A stretch of 64,000 nt of DNA from Ypsolopha sequella (GCA_934047225.1 OW203998.1:15453280-15517279); one strand, 5' to 3'; counted from the first letter of the stretch, positions 11,682-23,287 are shown. Made by a program: numbers and translations. Notes: generated by a model not told the origin, from the sequence alone.

Positions 11682-12632
11682 AGCCAGTATGTATTGTATA
11701 TCTGTCGTGGGCAGATCGCAGAATTGGGCAGATCGTAAAGTATGAAATCGAAATTCTTTCACCAAAAATCAAAAATATGTGCGACGACGAGCGGAGCGCA
11801 AAGCGGATTGACAAGGAACGTGTTCAGTCCAGCGTGTTAGGCTGATCATAATATGCCCAATTCTACGAAATGCCGACTACATATCTAAAGATTCAACGTC
11901 TTCATAACTCTTTAAAAGGGTGACGATAACTCAGAAGAATGCACATAATGGAGACGTCAAGAATCCCCCCCCTCCTGCCGAAGTCTCCTACAATATGCAT
12001 AACTTCTTGAGAGAGTAATCAAAAGGCGATATAAAGTGAAGGAGAGGACACGGCAAAAGGCTAAAAATGTAAACCTCTCTTAGATTTATTTCAGAGTTCA
12101 CTAGGGATGTGTGCTTTAGTATTACCGTACTATGTTTTGGAAGATTTTAGCAACGATGATATGAGAACCCTAACCGTACATTATGTCACCGGGAAATTGT
12201 AAAAGTCGGTAGTAAATATTCTTGCTTTTTGTTAGGCTTTTATTTGATATTTTCTTTTTCGTCGTGTTATGGTCTATAACAATGTAATTCCTTTAAACAA
12301 AGTAAGACTTATAAAAGCAACAGATACCCAGTTCATAAAAAATAATAAATATAGGGCGTTAAGATGGTAACGTTTTTCCTTAAAACGGGGTATTCTACCC
12401 ATTATTATAAACAACTTTTACTATGAGGTCAAACCGAAATCGCAAAAAGAAAATCAGTTGACATTTAGGTCGAGTAGGTATTTAATTTTTCTATGGATGT
12501 CAGGGTTGGCCCCCTTGTTCATATTGATTAGCAGAATACTCTATTTAAAGGAAAAAGTTTATCAAATTAACACCCAGTATAACCGCTGATCCGGAAATCA
12601 CGGGTTCAAATCATGTAGGGTCATAACAGCCT
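11682..12632. other. Gene-free stretch
   Basis: No gene recognised. A B-box-like GGGTTCAAATC occurs at about 12603-12613 without a convincing A box or cloverleaf, so no tRNA or SINE is called. Confidence 0.45.
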
Positions 12633-12842
12633 TTTAGCAGCCGGATTGTGAAAAACCCGCCTATTTTTATTTAATCGAAACAAAACACTTAAATAAAAAA
12701 TTTGCTTAATAGTTATTCAACAAAACCTTTACCTATGTATTGTGTAAACTGTCATCGCAAAACTTCCATTGGTTTATGTAAATTAGATTTTTTAAATTTA
12801 AAACTTAAAAAAGGGCTGGATTTTCGCAATCCGGCTGCTAAA
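12633..12842 (+). mobile_element. Short TIR element (TTTAGCAGCCGGATTG ends)
   Basis: A 210-bp element with inverted ends TTTAGCAGCCGGATTGTGAA and, at the right, TTCGCAATCCGGCTGCTAAA, about 24 bp with one or two mismatches. A partial inverted relative is at 10501-10667. No coding capacity; non-autonomous DNA transposon of unassigned superfamily. The target duplication cannot be separated from the palindromic TTTA/TAAA ends. Confidence 0.75.
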
Positions 12843-13346
12843 CGACCTTTTGGTCCATATTTGTGCCTGAAGTACGGCGATAGAGCTCAGCAGCCATCAC
12901 GCTAGAAGGTAATAATCGTCGTTGAACCGTGGTTGTATGAGTCCGTACAATCTATGGAAACGTTGTACTATGTATTTTAAACAAAGGTATGACATCACTA
13001 GCTCCGGGCCCTCCGACGAAACTTGCTCTAAGATGGGAAAAATTACCCAGCCTCGAGAAACTTTTTTCGATTTGAATTATGAATCCTTATTTTATACTTC
13101 GTCCTCTCAAACTTTTGTTTAACATTGGTCCGAGTTCATTCTGTGACGCTTCACGAATATTAATATTGTACTTGTAAAGACAACACGGTCAGGGTAAGTA
13201 AATTAAATCGTACCCTTTCAATCGTTAACTGATTTTGTTTTTGGGTCGTAATAATCATCGGTGAAATGCAGATGTTTGACATTTCACAGTTCACACTTGG
13301 GAACACCTCTGACACCCCTCGGATATTCATGTCATGACGATATGAA
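12843..13346. other. Gene-free stretch
   Basis: Nothing recognised; small ORFs without motifs. Confidence 0.4.
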
Positions 13347-14161
13347 TCTGTACCTATATATAGGTATATAAAATTCAAAGTCCTGACTGACTGACTGACT
13401 GACTGACTGATATATCAACGCACAGCCTAAACCGCTGGTTCTAGAGACTTGAAGTTTGCACATAGATATCTTATATAGTGTAGGCATCCACTAAGAAAGG
13501 ATTTTTCAAAACCCACCCCCTAAGGGGCTGAAATGGGGGTCCAAAGTTTGTATGGGGAAACAAGATTAGTAAGACTATTTTATTCGAGACTTCACAGGAG
13601 TAATCCTATCTATAAATGAGTAAACATGTGTTTCAAGGTTTTTCAGAATTCAACCCCTAGAAGAGGGAAATGTGGTGACAAACTCTGAAAAACAACAACG
13701 ATTTTAAAATCCAACGTGGTGGACGTGAAAAAGGCTTTTCCAGAATTCAACCCCTAAAAGGGGGAAATAGGGTGACAATGTCTGAAAACCAATATGGGTA
13801 TCGTTTGTATGGTTTATCGGGTCACTGATTACGAAAACAACAACGATTTCTTAATCCAACGTAGTGGACGTGAAATACCATCATCCCCTGTTGGGGTGCG
13901 ATGGGGTGTAAATGTTGAAATGTGTAAATATCAATATGGGTATCGTTTTTATGTATTTTTGGGACGTTAATTACGAAAATGGCATCGATTTTAAAATTTA
14001 ATATAGTGGACATGAAAATTCTTGAAAGTATGTGTGCCAGAGCAAATCGGCTGTAACAGACGGACAGACAGACAGCCATACAAGTGATCCACTTATAATT
14101 TTCTGAAAAAAAAAAATTGTTTCCTGTAGGTCACGCGGGCGAAGCCGCGGGCAGAAGCTAG
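13347..14161 (+). mobile_element. Non-autonomous Helitron, lepidopteran type
   Basis: 815 bp. Starts with TC (TCTGTACCTATATATAGG) after an A and ends with CTAG before a T, consistent with Helitron insertion between A and T without target duplication. Twelve bases before the CTAG end is the typical GC hairpin CGCGG-GCGAAG-CCGCG. The body contains the lepidopteran pattern of repeated 'TCAACCCCTA...GGG' blocks, TATGGGTATCGTTTGTATG repeats and a GACGGACAGACAGACAG segment. There is no Rep/helicase, so movement would need an autonomous partner. Ends fit the Helitron rule; the exact 5' end is the less certain of the two. Confidence 0.8.
13382..13410. repeat. (CTGA)n microsatellite inside the Helitron
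   Basis: About seven CTGA units near the 5' end, a common polymorphic spot in this kind of Helitron. Confidence 0.9.
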
Positions 14162-15147
14162 TCGATAATAAAGATATGCCAGTTCTAGAGAAAAAAAATG
14201 TAAAGCTTTTTTACAAATCACATCGTAAAAAGATTTCATCGCGTCTCTAAAAGCGTTGTTAAAGATGTAATAAAGTTTCTAACTTGAAATATTTAATCAA
14301 AGACAGCTTGTGACCTCCAAGTTAATTATCTTGACAACTGTTCAAAGTTAAAATTTTATGGAGTTATAAAACTATTTTGACATTTTATCAGCTTGACAAA
14401 TTCATATAATAATGTCTTTTGAAATATTAATTTTGGATGTAGTGTCTTGGTCAATATACCACCGATATGTATATTAGAATACCTATACTAGCAGTATCAT
14501 TTCTATGCAATATACCCAAAACCTATGATGACGTAGGAAAATAAATTTTCATGGGCATATGTACCATGGGTTCAATTAATTCCCCAACGCCTCTGTCGAT
14601 ATCTAGCATTTCATAGTTATTGTGATGATTTTATTTCGTTAGTTTCCACGAATATTACTCTTTATTAAATTTTAACGGGTGTTTTAACGGGTGTTTTATT
14701 TTTTATATATTTACACAATGATATTAGAAGAAAGTGTAGATAGGCTATAGGCGATCCGCGAGTGGCATTAAATTTATTTTCACTAAGAGCTATATTGTTT
14801 TTGTAAGCACTGTAGGGCTTATTGCAATTTTAGTGAAGAGGAGGGCTATGGGGGCCATGCCCCCCCCGAAGGCTAAAATACAACCTTTAACAACAGTTTG
14901 CTATATGCGTAAACACACTTTTAATGATATTACAATAGCTATAAATCCCAGCTGTACTTTCCTAAAATAATCTAATATCACGGTTATGAAAAATCCAATT
15001 ATTTTAAAGCTACCATAATACCATACAAACTATGTTTATGTATATAGCAGACCATTGTAAGAAGTTGTCTTAGCTAAAAGTTGTGTTTTGGCCTTTATAC
15101 TCGTAGTTATTTCTTAATATTTTGTTACAAATCCGGATAATCGACCT
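14162..15147. other. Gene-free stretch
   Basis: AT-rich, nothing recognised. A short C-rich/G-rich patch at 14845-14875 includes a C8 run. Confidence 0.4.
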
Positions 15148-15240
15148 TTAAGGCGATATGTGAAAAAAACACGGGTGTTTCTTTTCTGTGTATTTCATGA
15201 AACACACGGAAAATTTGAATAAATTTCTGGTATATGCATT

Positions 15241-15244
<4 letters not shown>

Positions 15245-15281
<37 letters not shown>
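15245..15281. repeat. (AT)n microsatellite at nested insertion point
   Basis: About 18 AT units immediately beside the nested TA-flanked element; the corresponding spot in copy 3 has only TATATAG. Confidence 0.95.
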
Positions 15282-15283
<2 letters not shown>

Positions 15284-15541
15284 AGGTGAATTTTTGATCA
15301 TCGTCCAAATTCATACTGGTGGCTTGGTAAGTGATCAGTATCATGCATCAATAACAATTTTGGTGAAATTCGTAAAATGAAATTTCGACTCCCCATTGAT
15401 TCACTCGGGACTGGAACTGAATTTATATGAGAAGCCAAAATTTCATTTTATGAATTTCACAAATATTGTTACTGATCCAAGATACTGATCACTTATCAAG
15501 CCTCCAGTATGAATTTGCTCGATGATCAAAAAGTCACCTTG
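15282..15541. mobile_element. TA-flanked inverted-repeat element nested in the TTAA element
   Basis: 260 bp with long inverted ends: CAAGGTGAATTTTTGATCAT and, on the complement, CAAGGTGACTTTTTGATCAT, about 61 bp with roughly five mismatches, then further pairing (GTGAAATTC.TAAAATGAAATTT) toward the centre. TA on both sides. It shares the CAAGGTG terminus with the element at 10998-11579 but not the rest of the sequence. Non-autonomous, probably Tc1/mariner-mobilised. Confidence 0.82.
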
Positions 15542-15954
15542 TATATCAATTGGAAAACACATTTGGATAAATTTTCCTCGATAGAAATAATTGTTGAATG
15601 AGGTCTTCAAACACACTTTTTCTCCTCGTTTGACGAATAGGAACTATATACAGAACTCAAACGTATTTTATTAGGTGTGTTTCAACAATATCTAGAGATT
15701 TGATATTTGAAATTTTGCTAGCTATTTGAGTTTTGTTTTAATAAAAATATAAAACGATTTTTTTCCCTTTTTCTCTGAATCCGCCCCTCTCGCACTGCGC
15801 GATTTTTTGCTTGGAGTGACAGTGACAAAACTAAAATTCGCATAGCGTCTTAAGGTACCTAAAAATCTCAATTTTTTTTTTATTGTTGGTATACCTGAAT
15901 CCGCTTTCATCAAGGTTCAATCAAGGTTCTTTCTTGAAATTATGAGTTTCTGAA

Positions 15955-15976
15955 CTAAGATAAGATAAGATAAGAT
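15955..15976. repeat. (TAAGA)n short tandem repeat
   Basis: Four consecutive AAGAT units followed by a variant. Confidence 0.85.
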
Positions 15977-16970
15977 ATGATAAGAACTCTAAGCGATACT
16001 TAATAGGCGACTAATCATCATATGACAACACGTTGCATTGCATAGTTTGTTTTTTATGTGAAATTGGGAGTAAAGCACACAATGTGCAAACAGACTCCTA
16101 AAGCTGCTACATATTTTGGAACCATACTCGTAGGTATTTACATTTCTCCAGACACAAATTCGCTGGAAAGCAAACTCAGGTAATAAGCATAGACAAACTT
16201 AACGAACCATCAAACTCTCCCCGAGTAAAGTAAATAAAAGTGCCAAAACAGCACAAGGAGGGTAGTACTAAAGCCAGTCTATTCCGTAGGCGCGAGGTCT
16301 ATGTCTCACCAGAAAATATGTAAACTTTTAAAATTGTATTTGCATTTCATACAAGCTGGAATATTGACTTGGGCACGGGAACTTGTGCGGTTGGTTCTTC
16401 CTAAAGTTATACAATTTTGTTTGATTATAGCCTTCGCGTAGGTGGAATAAGAACTACCATGGCTTGCTGTGGATCTGTGGCCTCCTTGCCTGGTAGTAGG
16501 GTATAGAGAAAGTGCAGTAGTTGAGCATACGACATAAACAAAGGAAATTACCTACATATAAATATAGAAGCGTTGATTCAATGAATAACAATAATTTTGT
16601 GTCTTGATACAAAGGCGTAACATTTTTATTTTTTGATTCAACTACGTTTAATCCAATTATGATGTTGAAAAGCATGTTTAATAAAATTATGTTTTAACGA
16701 AAAAACTACTTATTTTATTTATCTGATATAGTTGATTATGCTGTGGCATGCAGGTTAACGCTAAAATCCTGGAAATAAGTCATAATATTTTAAGTCATAA
16801 TAACCAGTTCTAGCTAAATTTGCACAGATCTACTTTTCACCTCTAGGGAAAAAGCTTTTCCGATACAACAACGTAATACACGAGGTTCTTTTGCCAGCTC
16901 TTGTATGGTGACCCTATATTATACCTCAATATTTTTAATTTTTATGATAACTTGTAACATTTACAGTTAT
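15977..16970. other. Gene-free stretch
   Basis: Nothing recognised. Confidence 0.4.
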
Positions 16971-16979
16971 ACTTATTCA
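16971..16979. repeat. Target-site duplication, left copy, of SINE B
   Basis: ACTTATTCA, repeated exactly at 17297-17305. Confidence 0.7.
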
Positions 16980-17296
16980 ACAGGTGGTAGAGCTGATGCC
17001 GAGCTCGACTGTGGAGATACCACCATCTTACTTGGAGACCCCCTCGAAGTAATTCAGGGGAGAGTAAGAGGACAGCTTACAGGCAAAAAACCAGGAGGCC
17101 CACCATGCCTAGGACCGATGGATGGCGGTATATCCATCCCTAATAGCCGGGTCTTATGTAGAACAGACTGGTGACGGGCAGTGGCGTCACTGGTGTATGA
17201 GTATGAGCAATTCTTCCAGGATGACCGCCGGGAGTGGCAAAGTCCTGGAAAGGCTTATTTCCAGCAGTGTACGAACTAGGCTGATGGATGATGATG
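16980..17296 (+). mobile_element. SINE-like retroelement, copy B, with RTE-type 3' end
   Basis: 317 bp between 9-bp duplications. It starts ACAGGTGGTAGAGCTGATGC, the same start as copy A at 4.4-4.75 kb, and ends in GCTGATGGATGATGATG. The terminal segment reads QDDRREWQSPGKAYFQQCTN in one frame, echoing the RTE C-terminus in the fragment at 56.3 kb (RQDRQE.RNIREAYIQQWTN), which supports a shared LINE-derived 3' end. Frames elsewhere in the element are broken and differ from copy A, so it is not treated as coding. Confidence 0.75.
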
Positions 17297-17305
17297 ACTT
17301 ATTCA
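17297..17305. repeat. Target-site duplication, right copy, of SINE B
   Basis: Exact copy of ACTTATTCA at 16971-16979. Confidence 0.7.
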
Positions 17306-17382
17306 GACAGAAAAATAATACGACTATCAATAATAAAAAAAAACAAAAATTGTAGCAAATGTTATTATCAAAATCTCTAAAA

Positions 17383-17485
17383 TAATTTGAATTTTTCATC
17401 CTTAATTTATACGAAAATGATACCAAATAATAATATGCTCTTGTAAAATCACGACGCGTTAGTATTTTTTGTTGACGTAGCGGAT
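17383..17485 (+). repeat. Local direct repeat, unit 1
   Basis: TTTGAATTTTTCATCCTTAA and the following TTTATACGAAAATGATACCA, then CTTGTAAAATCACGACG and GTTAGTATT, recur at 17756-17850 with about 15-20 % divergence. The two units lie about 370 bp apart in the same orientation: either a tandem duplication or two copies of one repeat. Confidence 0.65.
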
Positions 17486-17755
17486 TGCTCGCTCGCTGCC
17501 ATTCGTAGCAAAGCAAGAAACGCGAAACGTTTTCTTATATTTTTTTTTTGGTTATTTTTGTGAATTAGGTATATGTGATATATATATTTTCATATACCTA
17601 CTACAATAACTATGCTATTTATTGGTATTTTTTCATCTTAAAAAGTAATAGTCTTTACGTAAAATCTGCTTGAAGAGAAAAAAGTTGACCGTCATTTTCA
17701 GTTTTTTGCTAAAAAACTCAATTTTTTGTATGGAAGGGCATTACAAAAACATAAA

Positions 17756-17850
17756 ATTTGAATTCTTCATTCTTAATTTATACGAAAATGATACCATATA
17801 TGCCCTTGTGTACAATCACTACGTTTTAGTATATACTTTGTTTACGGAGT
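17756..17850 (+). repeat. Local direct repeat, unit 2
   Basis: Second unit of the duplication beginning at 17383. It starts TTTGAATTCTTCATTCTTAA and diverges after the TTTAGTAT block. Confidence 0.65.
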
Positions 17851-19690
17851 GACAAGAGCGTACTCCGGCACCCATACCCTCCCACCCGAACAGTGTAACT
17901 GCTGGGGGCAGGCCTTAATCTGATCATTTTGACCTATGCTACACCTGTACCAAGTTTCATGGTTTGGTCACTATCTGAAGGGTCCATGTCAAAAGAACCT
18001 TGTCTCCAACTGTCTATTACACAGAAAAGCTTTTTTTTGTCAGAAAATTTTTCAGGGTTCTCAGTTCAGTATACTATACTTTCTTAACAAAGTGCTTATG
18101 GTGTAGCGACGTAGAGTCACAGTCATAGGGGAGGAGATACCTTTGTACTCCACTGTAAAGAGTCTTGTGGGTTTTCTACTGAATTTGCATCTGTTACATG
18201 AAGAATGCAAATTATATTCTTTTGTATCATTATGACAGCGGGAAAAGTGGTCTGTGGTGTTATGGAAAATATGATAGGAATAAAGTTTAGGTAGTTATAA
18301 GTCGGTTTTCTGAAATAACCCATGTCAAAGGCACCCTGAAAAGAGCTTGTATGGCATTAAGAAAAAAAAAAAAAGGGTTGAGACAGAATCGTTGCAAATG
18401 GATGTATTCATATATTTTATGATGTGTGTATATAATTTTAATATGATACCCACAGGTACTACCAGGAAGCTAACACCGCAATGGTACTACCATACCAACA
18501 TACATACGTATGGCAGTGTGAGGTACCTAATGTACATTTGTATAAAGAAAATATATTTACGCTTTTATCTGACTACTCCCTTGTCTTTAGCGTCCTCAAC
18601 CAAAAGTCCTTCCAAAAGGTGAAGCCCTTTTCAAATTCATGTAACAATAGACTATAAATAATTGCCCCAAAATTGCCATCAATATTAAACTTTGCTGCGA
18701 ACAGGGGTTTATTCAATATTAATTGTTGGAAAGTTACCAGCACTCTGAGGTCCGAATTTTAACCTTTCTGTGCCCTTTCGGTGACCATAAACGTCAAGGA
18801 ACAATAAACGGCTTCGAGTGACCCTACGTGCAACCCTTAACTTATGGCGATCTGGATACATACTTTGGCTAACTGCCTTTCTATACAAAGACTTGCTTCA
18901 CGATTATCAATAGTAGACCTTTACTTGGAAGGCATAAAGGCCATATTGTTTCAGATAACCGGAACGCATAGTTAAAATTGGCATAGAATACCTTAGTTCT
19001 TGGTCTCTCCCCACGCTGTCCAGACCAACCCCAGTCAAAGGCCAACCGAAGCTCCCAAGGGAAATTATTGTTGGGATTTAAAGGGCATTGCTTACGGTAA
19101 AATAATAAAAAAACACTGCACTTTTATAATCGAACATCGAATTCGTAATAGATTGTATCTGGCACACGCCTGTCAGTATACTCCTTGCATTACTCGTCGA
19201 TGTTTGATTGACGGATCAAACAACAGTGCAATTTTCTTGCTGTAAAAAATAAAGTAATCTAACATAATTTTGTAGATGTTTACTCCTCAAACATACTGTT
19301 TGAAGAGTGCGCAACTGCACTCACTCCGTAATTTGATTCACCCTAAACTGTCAACATTGTTTTCCTTCAGGCTTAAGACTTCGACGCGGGACTTGGCGTG
19401 TTTTATACACTAGTTCGGGATAATGTCAATCAGGATCAAACGTCTTCCCCAACTAGCAACAGAGGCACTCAACAAAGTTTTCCTGAATCATTGTCAATTC
19501 CAATAAAATAAGCAAAATTAAATAAATACCCCCCGTGAGATAAAAGCAAGGAAGACCACACTTTTGATGGCGCTGTATTTTAAAAAGTTGAGGGGTAAAG
19601 TTGACACTTAGACGAATTTAACCTTCCATTGTATTAATTATTCAGGGCGACGCTTTCGTGTTTTTTTTATAAAGGTGCGCTTGCAGGAGG
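17851..19690. other. Gene-free stretch
   Basis: No gene recognised. Contains the opposed octamer motifs at 18183-18212 and an A-run at 18361. A block at 17870-18010 (CACCCATACCCTCCCACCC...) is GC-richer and may be a repeat fragment. Confidence 0.4.
18183..18212. promoter_or_regulatory. Inverted pair of ATGCAAAT octamers
   Basis: ATTTGCAT at 18183-18190 and ATGCAAAT at 18205-18212 form a perfect dyad of the POU-factor octamer with a 14-bp gap. Single octamers also occur at about 16338, 37924 and 61980, about the number chance would give; only the close paired arrangement is unusual. Confidence 0.25.
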
Positions 19691-19714
19691 GTTAGGTAAT
19701 TTGTTTTTGTAAAA

Positions 19715-19966
19715 ATGTCGGGAAAAGAATTTAGGGAGGTTGCAATACGAGTGAAAGACTATACATTAGCTCGGGGAAAAGAAAGTTTAATAAAATTGTT
19801 TTTGAATGCAGCGCAGGACGAGATAAATTCTTCTGTTGAGCTGTCTATCGATTTTGGAGGAGTAACAATTGAGAGAATTAAATATTCATTGTACCTACGT
19901 CATGAGTGTTTATTTTTAGACTTCAAAGTTCGTTTCATGATTTACATTGGTATTTTCAATATTTAG
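19715..19966 (+). CDS. Hypothetical small ORF, possible first exon or element ORF
   Basis: 83 codons from an ATG in a fair context (AAAAATGTC), beginning MSGKEFREVAIRVKDYTLAR. For about 60 residues the composition is protein-like: charged, helix-compatible, low in Cys and aromatic runs, unlike the AT-driven ORFs around it. After SLYLRHECLF it becomes hydrophobic and AT-driven, suggesting a splice donor near 19890-19900 (ATTGTACCT), but no convincing partner exon was seen. A TATA-like TTTATAAAGG lies about 45 bp upstream of the start. I do not recognise the protein. Chance remains a serious alternative. Confidence 0.3.
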   Translation: MSGKEFREVAIRVKDYTLARGKESLIKLFLNAAQDEINSSVELSIDFGGVTIERIKYSLYLRHECLFLDFKVRFMIYIGIFNI

Positions 19967-22900
19967 GTACCTCCTTTTGTTATGTTTCTAATGGACAACT
20001 TAAGCGTAGGAGGACTTGAATTAAATATTTCAAAATTCATTGAGTCTGAAAGGTATACGAGCTTTGGATAAAGGCATCTCATAAAATATACCGAATCTCG
20101 TTATCACAACAATGCCATCTTGCCGATTAATTAAAGTACAAAAGGCTTCATTATATTCTCAAATAAGATACGTGACACCATTTTTATTCATCACCCCGAT
20201 ATAAAATGCATACAATTCCCAGTTCGCGACTGGCAAACACATAAAAAGGTCTCAGACGTAATTAAGCCTATACGGACTGCATCGAGATTGAACATACACT
20301 ACGAAAATTAGACAACGTTTATGATTCTTTTGGGCTTGAGAATAGATGTGATTGTCGCTTGGCTTGGCACACTTATCGTGGTGACTTACACAAAAGAATA
20401 TTTCTACTACACCGATCTCATTTGTAGCAGGGAGGGAGGCTTACCGTCCCGCCCGGCATACTTTAACTTTTCAATTGTAACTTTTGATAGCTTTCCGAAC
20501 GAAAGTAAAAATAATCGCTGTATCGTCGCGAGGGTGCGTCGAATCAGACGCAAATAGTACAAAAGAATATTGGTATTCTTGACGGAAAATTGAGTTATAC
20601 CGTTACGCGAGCGCATCTTGTCCGTGTTATTCACCTCTCAATTTTAGTTGTATATGAGTTTCTGTCGCGTCTCAGTTAGGAAACTTTTAAATTGAATTGC
20701 CACGCTTCGTAGCATTTTTAATATTCAAAATTCTTGAGTGAAGAATGTTAACTCACTTTTAAATTATTTATTCACTTTTAATATTTTTATCGTTAAAACG
20801 AGTATCGTTATTTACGTGAACCGTTAAAAGGATATTGCACTAAACGTTTGGATACCCCAAAATGGCATGTGAATAGAAAGAAAGAAAGAAAATATATATA
20901 TTTCGCCACATAATTAATAATAATAATAAAGAACCATTACTTTTAAATATTAAACAAAATACATTAAATTTTAATAATTGTTATATGGCAAAAAGGAACA
21001 AGACCAGCATTTGTTGTGAGCTAGGGCAGCAGCACAACGTTGGTTTTCAGCTTGTCCCTTTTCATACAAATAAAACACGAAAATTGCAAGCAGACTAACT
21101 AAGCGGCAGAAAAAAAAAATGGAAACATACATAAACAAGAGCCAAATAGAATACGAAAAAACGTATTACGTTAATATAAAATCGAAAAGCTAGAAAAAGA
21201 CAAAGTTCACGGGAAAGAACGAAATGGCGCTCTTACAACACCAAAATTGCGAAAAAAAATGATGAAATTCGATTCCTTGGATTGTGACAATGATGAACGG
21301 TATAAACAGCATGGGTAAGGATACGTGATCGCTTAATAATTAAAGAATGAAATTATGAAATCATAATGTTCCGTGTTTCAGAAACGTCAGATCTGTATGG
21401 CATGTCTAAATGGCTGTTCATACTGTTTTGAGTTAGCAAAAATGTAACATCATACAACGCAACTTTAAATGTAAATTGCACATCAAATAATCTTTCCAGA
21501 GAATTAATTTTATAATAATTAATGAACTCCAGAGATTATTTCCTACACCCAACGTCACTAACAAACATGTCTCTATGATTCAAGTGTCCCAAAAAATTTT
21601 TTTTTATAAAAATTATTATATTTTCAACGCAAGCAGAGCCGAGGGCACGTCTAGTAAACAGCTAAGCCAAATAAAAAATGAAAAAAAATACAAAAATAAA
21701 TTTTTGAAGCTAATCTTAGCCAGGAAAGTGGGAATCACTACTCGTTACCATTCGTTCCCACAAGACAAGACGGTAACATTCAATTCCCGGACACACATTT
21801 CATGGTAGATAAAACCCATGAATCAGTAGTCCATATGCGAAAGCGAAAGGAGGTTGAGTTCGTTTCCGTTTAAAAAAATCTGAAAAAGCACATCGAATGT
21901 GAAAAGCCCGTGGGTTCAGTATACGATTTCACCTTTACTGGTCCGCCTATCGCAGGTTACCTGTCTACGTTGCCAAGGAAAACAACTCTGTTACTAAGGA
22001 AAACAAAATGTTAAGTTTACGTATTGCTTTTTACGAATCAGTAAATTTTCAGGATTTGATTAGAGTTACACAAAATAAAAGAGTTGATGTGGTTCTAGAA
22101 ATATATGGTTTTATGGGTTCTTACTTCTTTCTTCTTAGTGCAAATTAATTTTAAATATTCAAATTTAAATAATAGATTATGACCAGCGGCCCTATTATGT
22201 ATCTTTAGTTGCCATTTGGACTGCGTGTCTATCATCAAAAACATAGATATACTATCGAATTACGATTGTCTAAGGACATATTCGCACTTGAAGTGAAGTC
22301 ACAGTTCGTAAACAGTCCAATACCCACTAAAGGCAATTTTAAAAGTTCAGTTTTAATCTAGGGTTTTGATGATGGACACCGAGTCCAGTTGGCAAGCAAA
22401 GATACATACTAAGGGGCAGGACGAAGAGCCGGTCAAATTGACGTATATGTTATTTTTGTATTGCTAATTTATGCAAAATATTTACGAGTATGTTCATTCG
22501 GATAAGATATAAAATAGTTAAAAAAAACACAACAAAATATATCCTTTGGGCTAGAATTTTCTCTCTTCTCCGGCGTGAACTGTTAAAGTTACACTGTTTA
22601 CAAGTATAAGGTTCCAGTTTCATAACGGAACTCTAAAAATTCACTTGTCGAGTCGAGACTCGAGTCGAATTTCCTGCCAGATATGAATCTTCCCTACTCG
22701 CTTTAAGGTGATGTATTTTCCTATTTCTACCCTCTCGTAGGTTACTAACGGGACTGTTTTCTCCAACGTCAGGGTTGGCAAACTACTGGCCTGCGTATAT
22801 TTGGCTAGTAATCAGGATTTATGAAAATTATGAAACATAGTAAATTTATGTATTTTGACACCAGGACGACTATTCTGGCATTATCTTTGTCTCGCAATAT

Positions 22901-23068
22901 AAAGCATTCGACATTTGTTTATGGCATGATAAATACCATACCGTATAAGATCTAGTGACTAGACTTTATCAAATAAAGACTACACAATGTAGGATGTTTC
23001 TGTTTAACAATACTTTATATTTTTAATCGAGAAATCGATACACATTCTAAGAAAAACTTCTTTAATTT
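19967..23068. other. Gene-free stretch
   Basis: No gene recognised. ORFs on opposite strands at 20321-20634 overlap and look like chance. Contains an imperfect stem-loop at 21487-21543 (AAATAATCTTTCC...GAGATTATTT) and the self-complementary CGAGTCGAGACTCGAGTCG near 22647. CAGGGTTGGCAAACTACTGG at 22770 resembles one end of a hAT element, but no matching second end was found. Confidence 0.4.
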
Positions 23069-23130
23069 ACCTCCGCAATTTTTTCGCACGCACCGGAATC
23101 GCCCGTATTGGCAATTTTTCTGTCCCAAAA
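23069..23130 (+). repeat. Short repeat fragment shared with 36262-36325
   Basis: CGCACGCACCGGAATCGCCC...GGCAATTTTTCTGTCCCA resembles ACACGTGCCAGAATCGCCGT...TCACCGGCCCA at 36.3 kb, same strand. A degraded dispersed repeat; ends unknown. Confidence 0.35.
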
Positions 23131-23212
23131 CAAACAGATACAAAAGTAATTTTACATATATGTATATCATTGCTGTACAGAAACGCAAAAGAAAAGTAGA
23201 ACTAAATGTAAG

Positions 23213-23287
23213 GATCTCTGAAGCAGGGCTTTAACCCGGGACCTCGTTTACCGGGTGATTGCTCAAAAAATTGAGCTAGTCCCTTAT
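23213..23287 (-). mobile_element. tRNA-like SINE head, degraded
   Basis: On the minus strand, GGGACTAGCTCAATTTTTTG gives an A-box-like element and GGTCCCGGGTTAAAGCCC a B-box-like element (consensus GGTTCGAATCC, mismatched), about 35 bp apart as in a tRNA. The anticodon arm does not fold cleanly and a CCA-end stem is absent, so this is a tRNA-derived SINE remnant, not a tRNA gene. Confidence 0.4.

Larger units (their letters stand above)
15148..15853 (-). mobile_element. TTAA-flanked miniature element, copy 2, interrupted
   Basis: Same family as 10674-11681 and 39499-39917 but reversed. Ends are TTAAGGCGATATGTG and CGCATAGCGTCTTAA, so the TTAA duplication is intact. The shared internal blocks (TGACAGTGACAAAAC, AATCCGCCCCTCTCGCACTG) align well with the other copies. 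It is interrupted at the equivalent of copy 1's insertion point, here by a different element and an expanded (AT)n run. Confidence 0.8.

Noticed and set aside
12590..12620. B-box-like GGGTTCAAATC suggesting a tRNA gene
   Set aside because: No A box or acceptor stem at the right spacing, and no cloverleaf can be drawn.
22770..22800. CAGGGTTGGCAAACTACTGG as a hAT terminus
   Set aside because: No inverted partner or 8-bp duplication was found downstream, so only one end is suspected.
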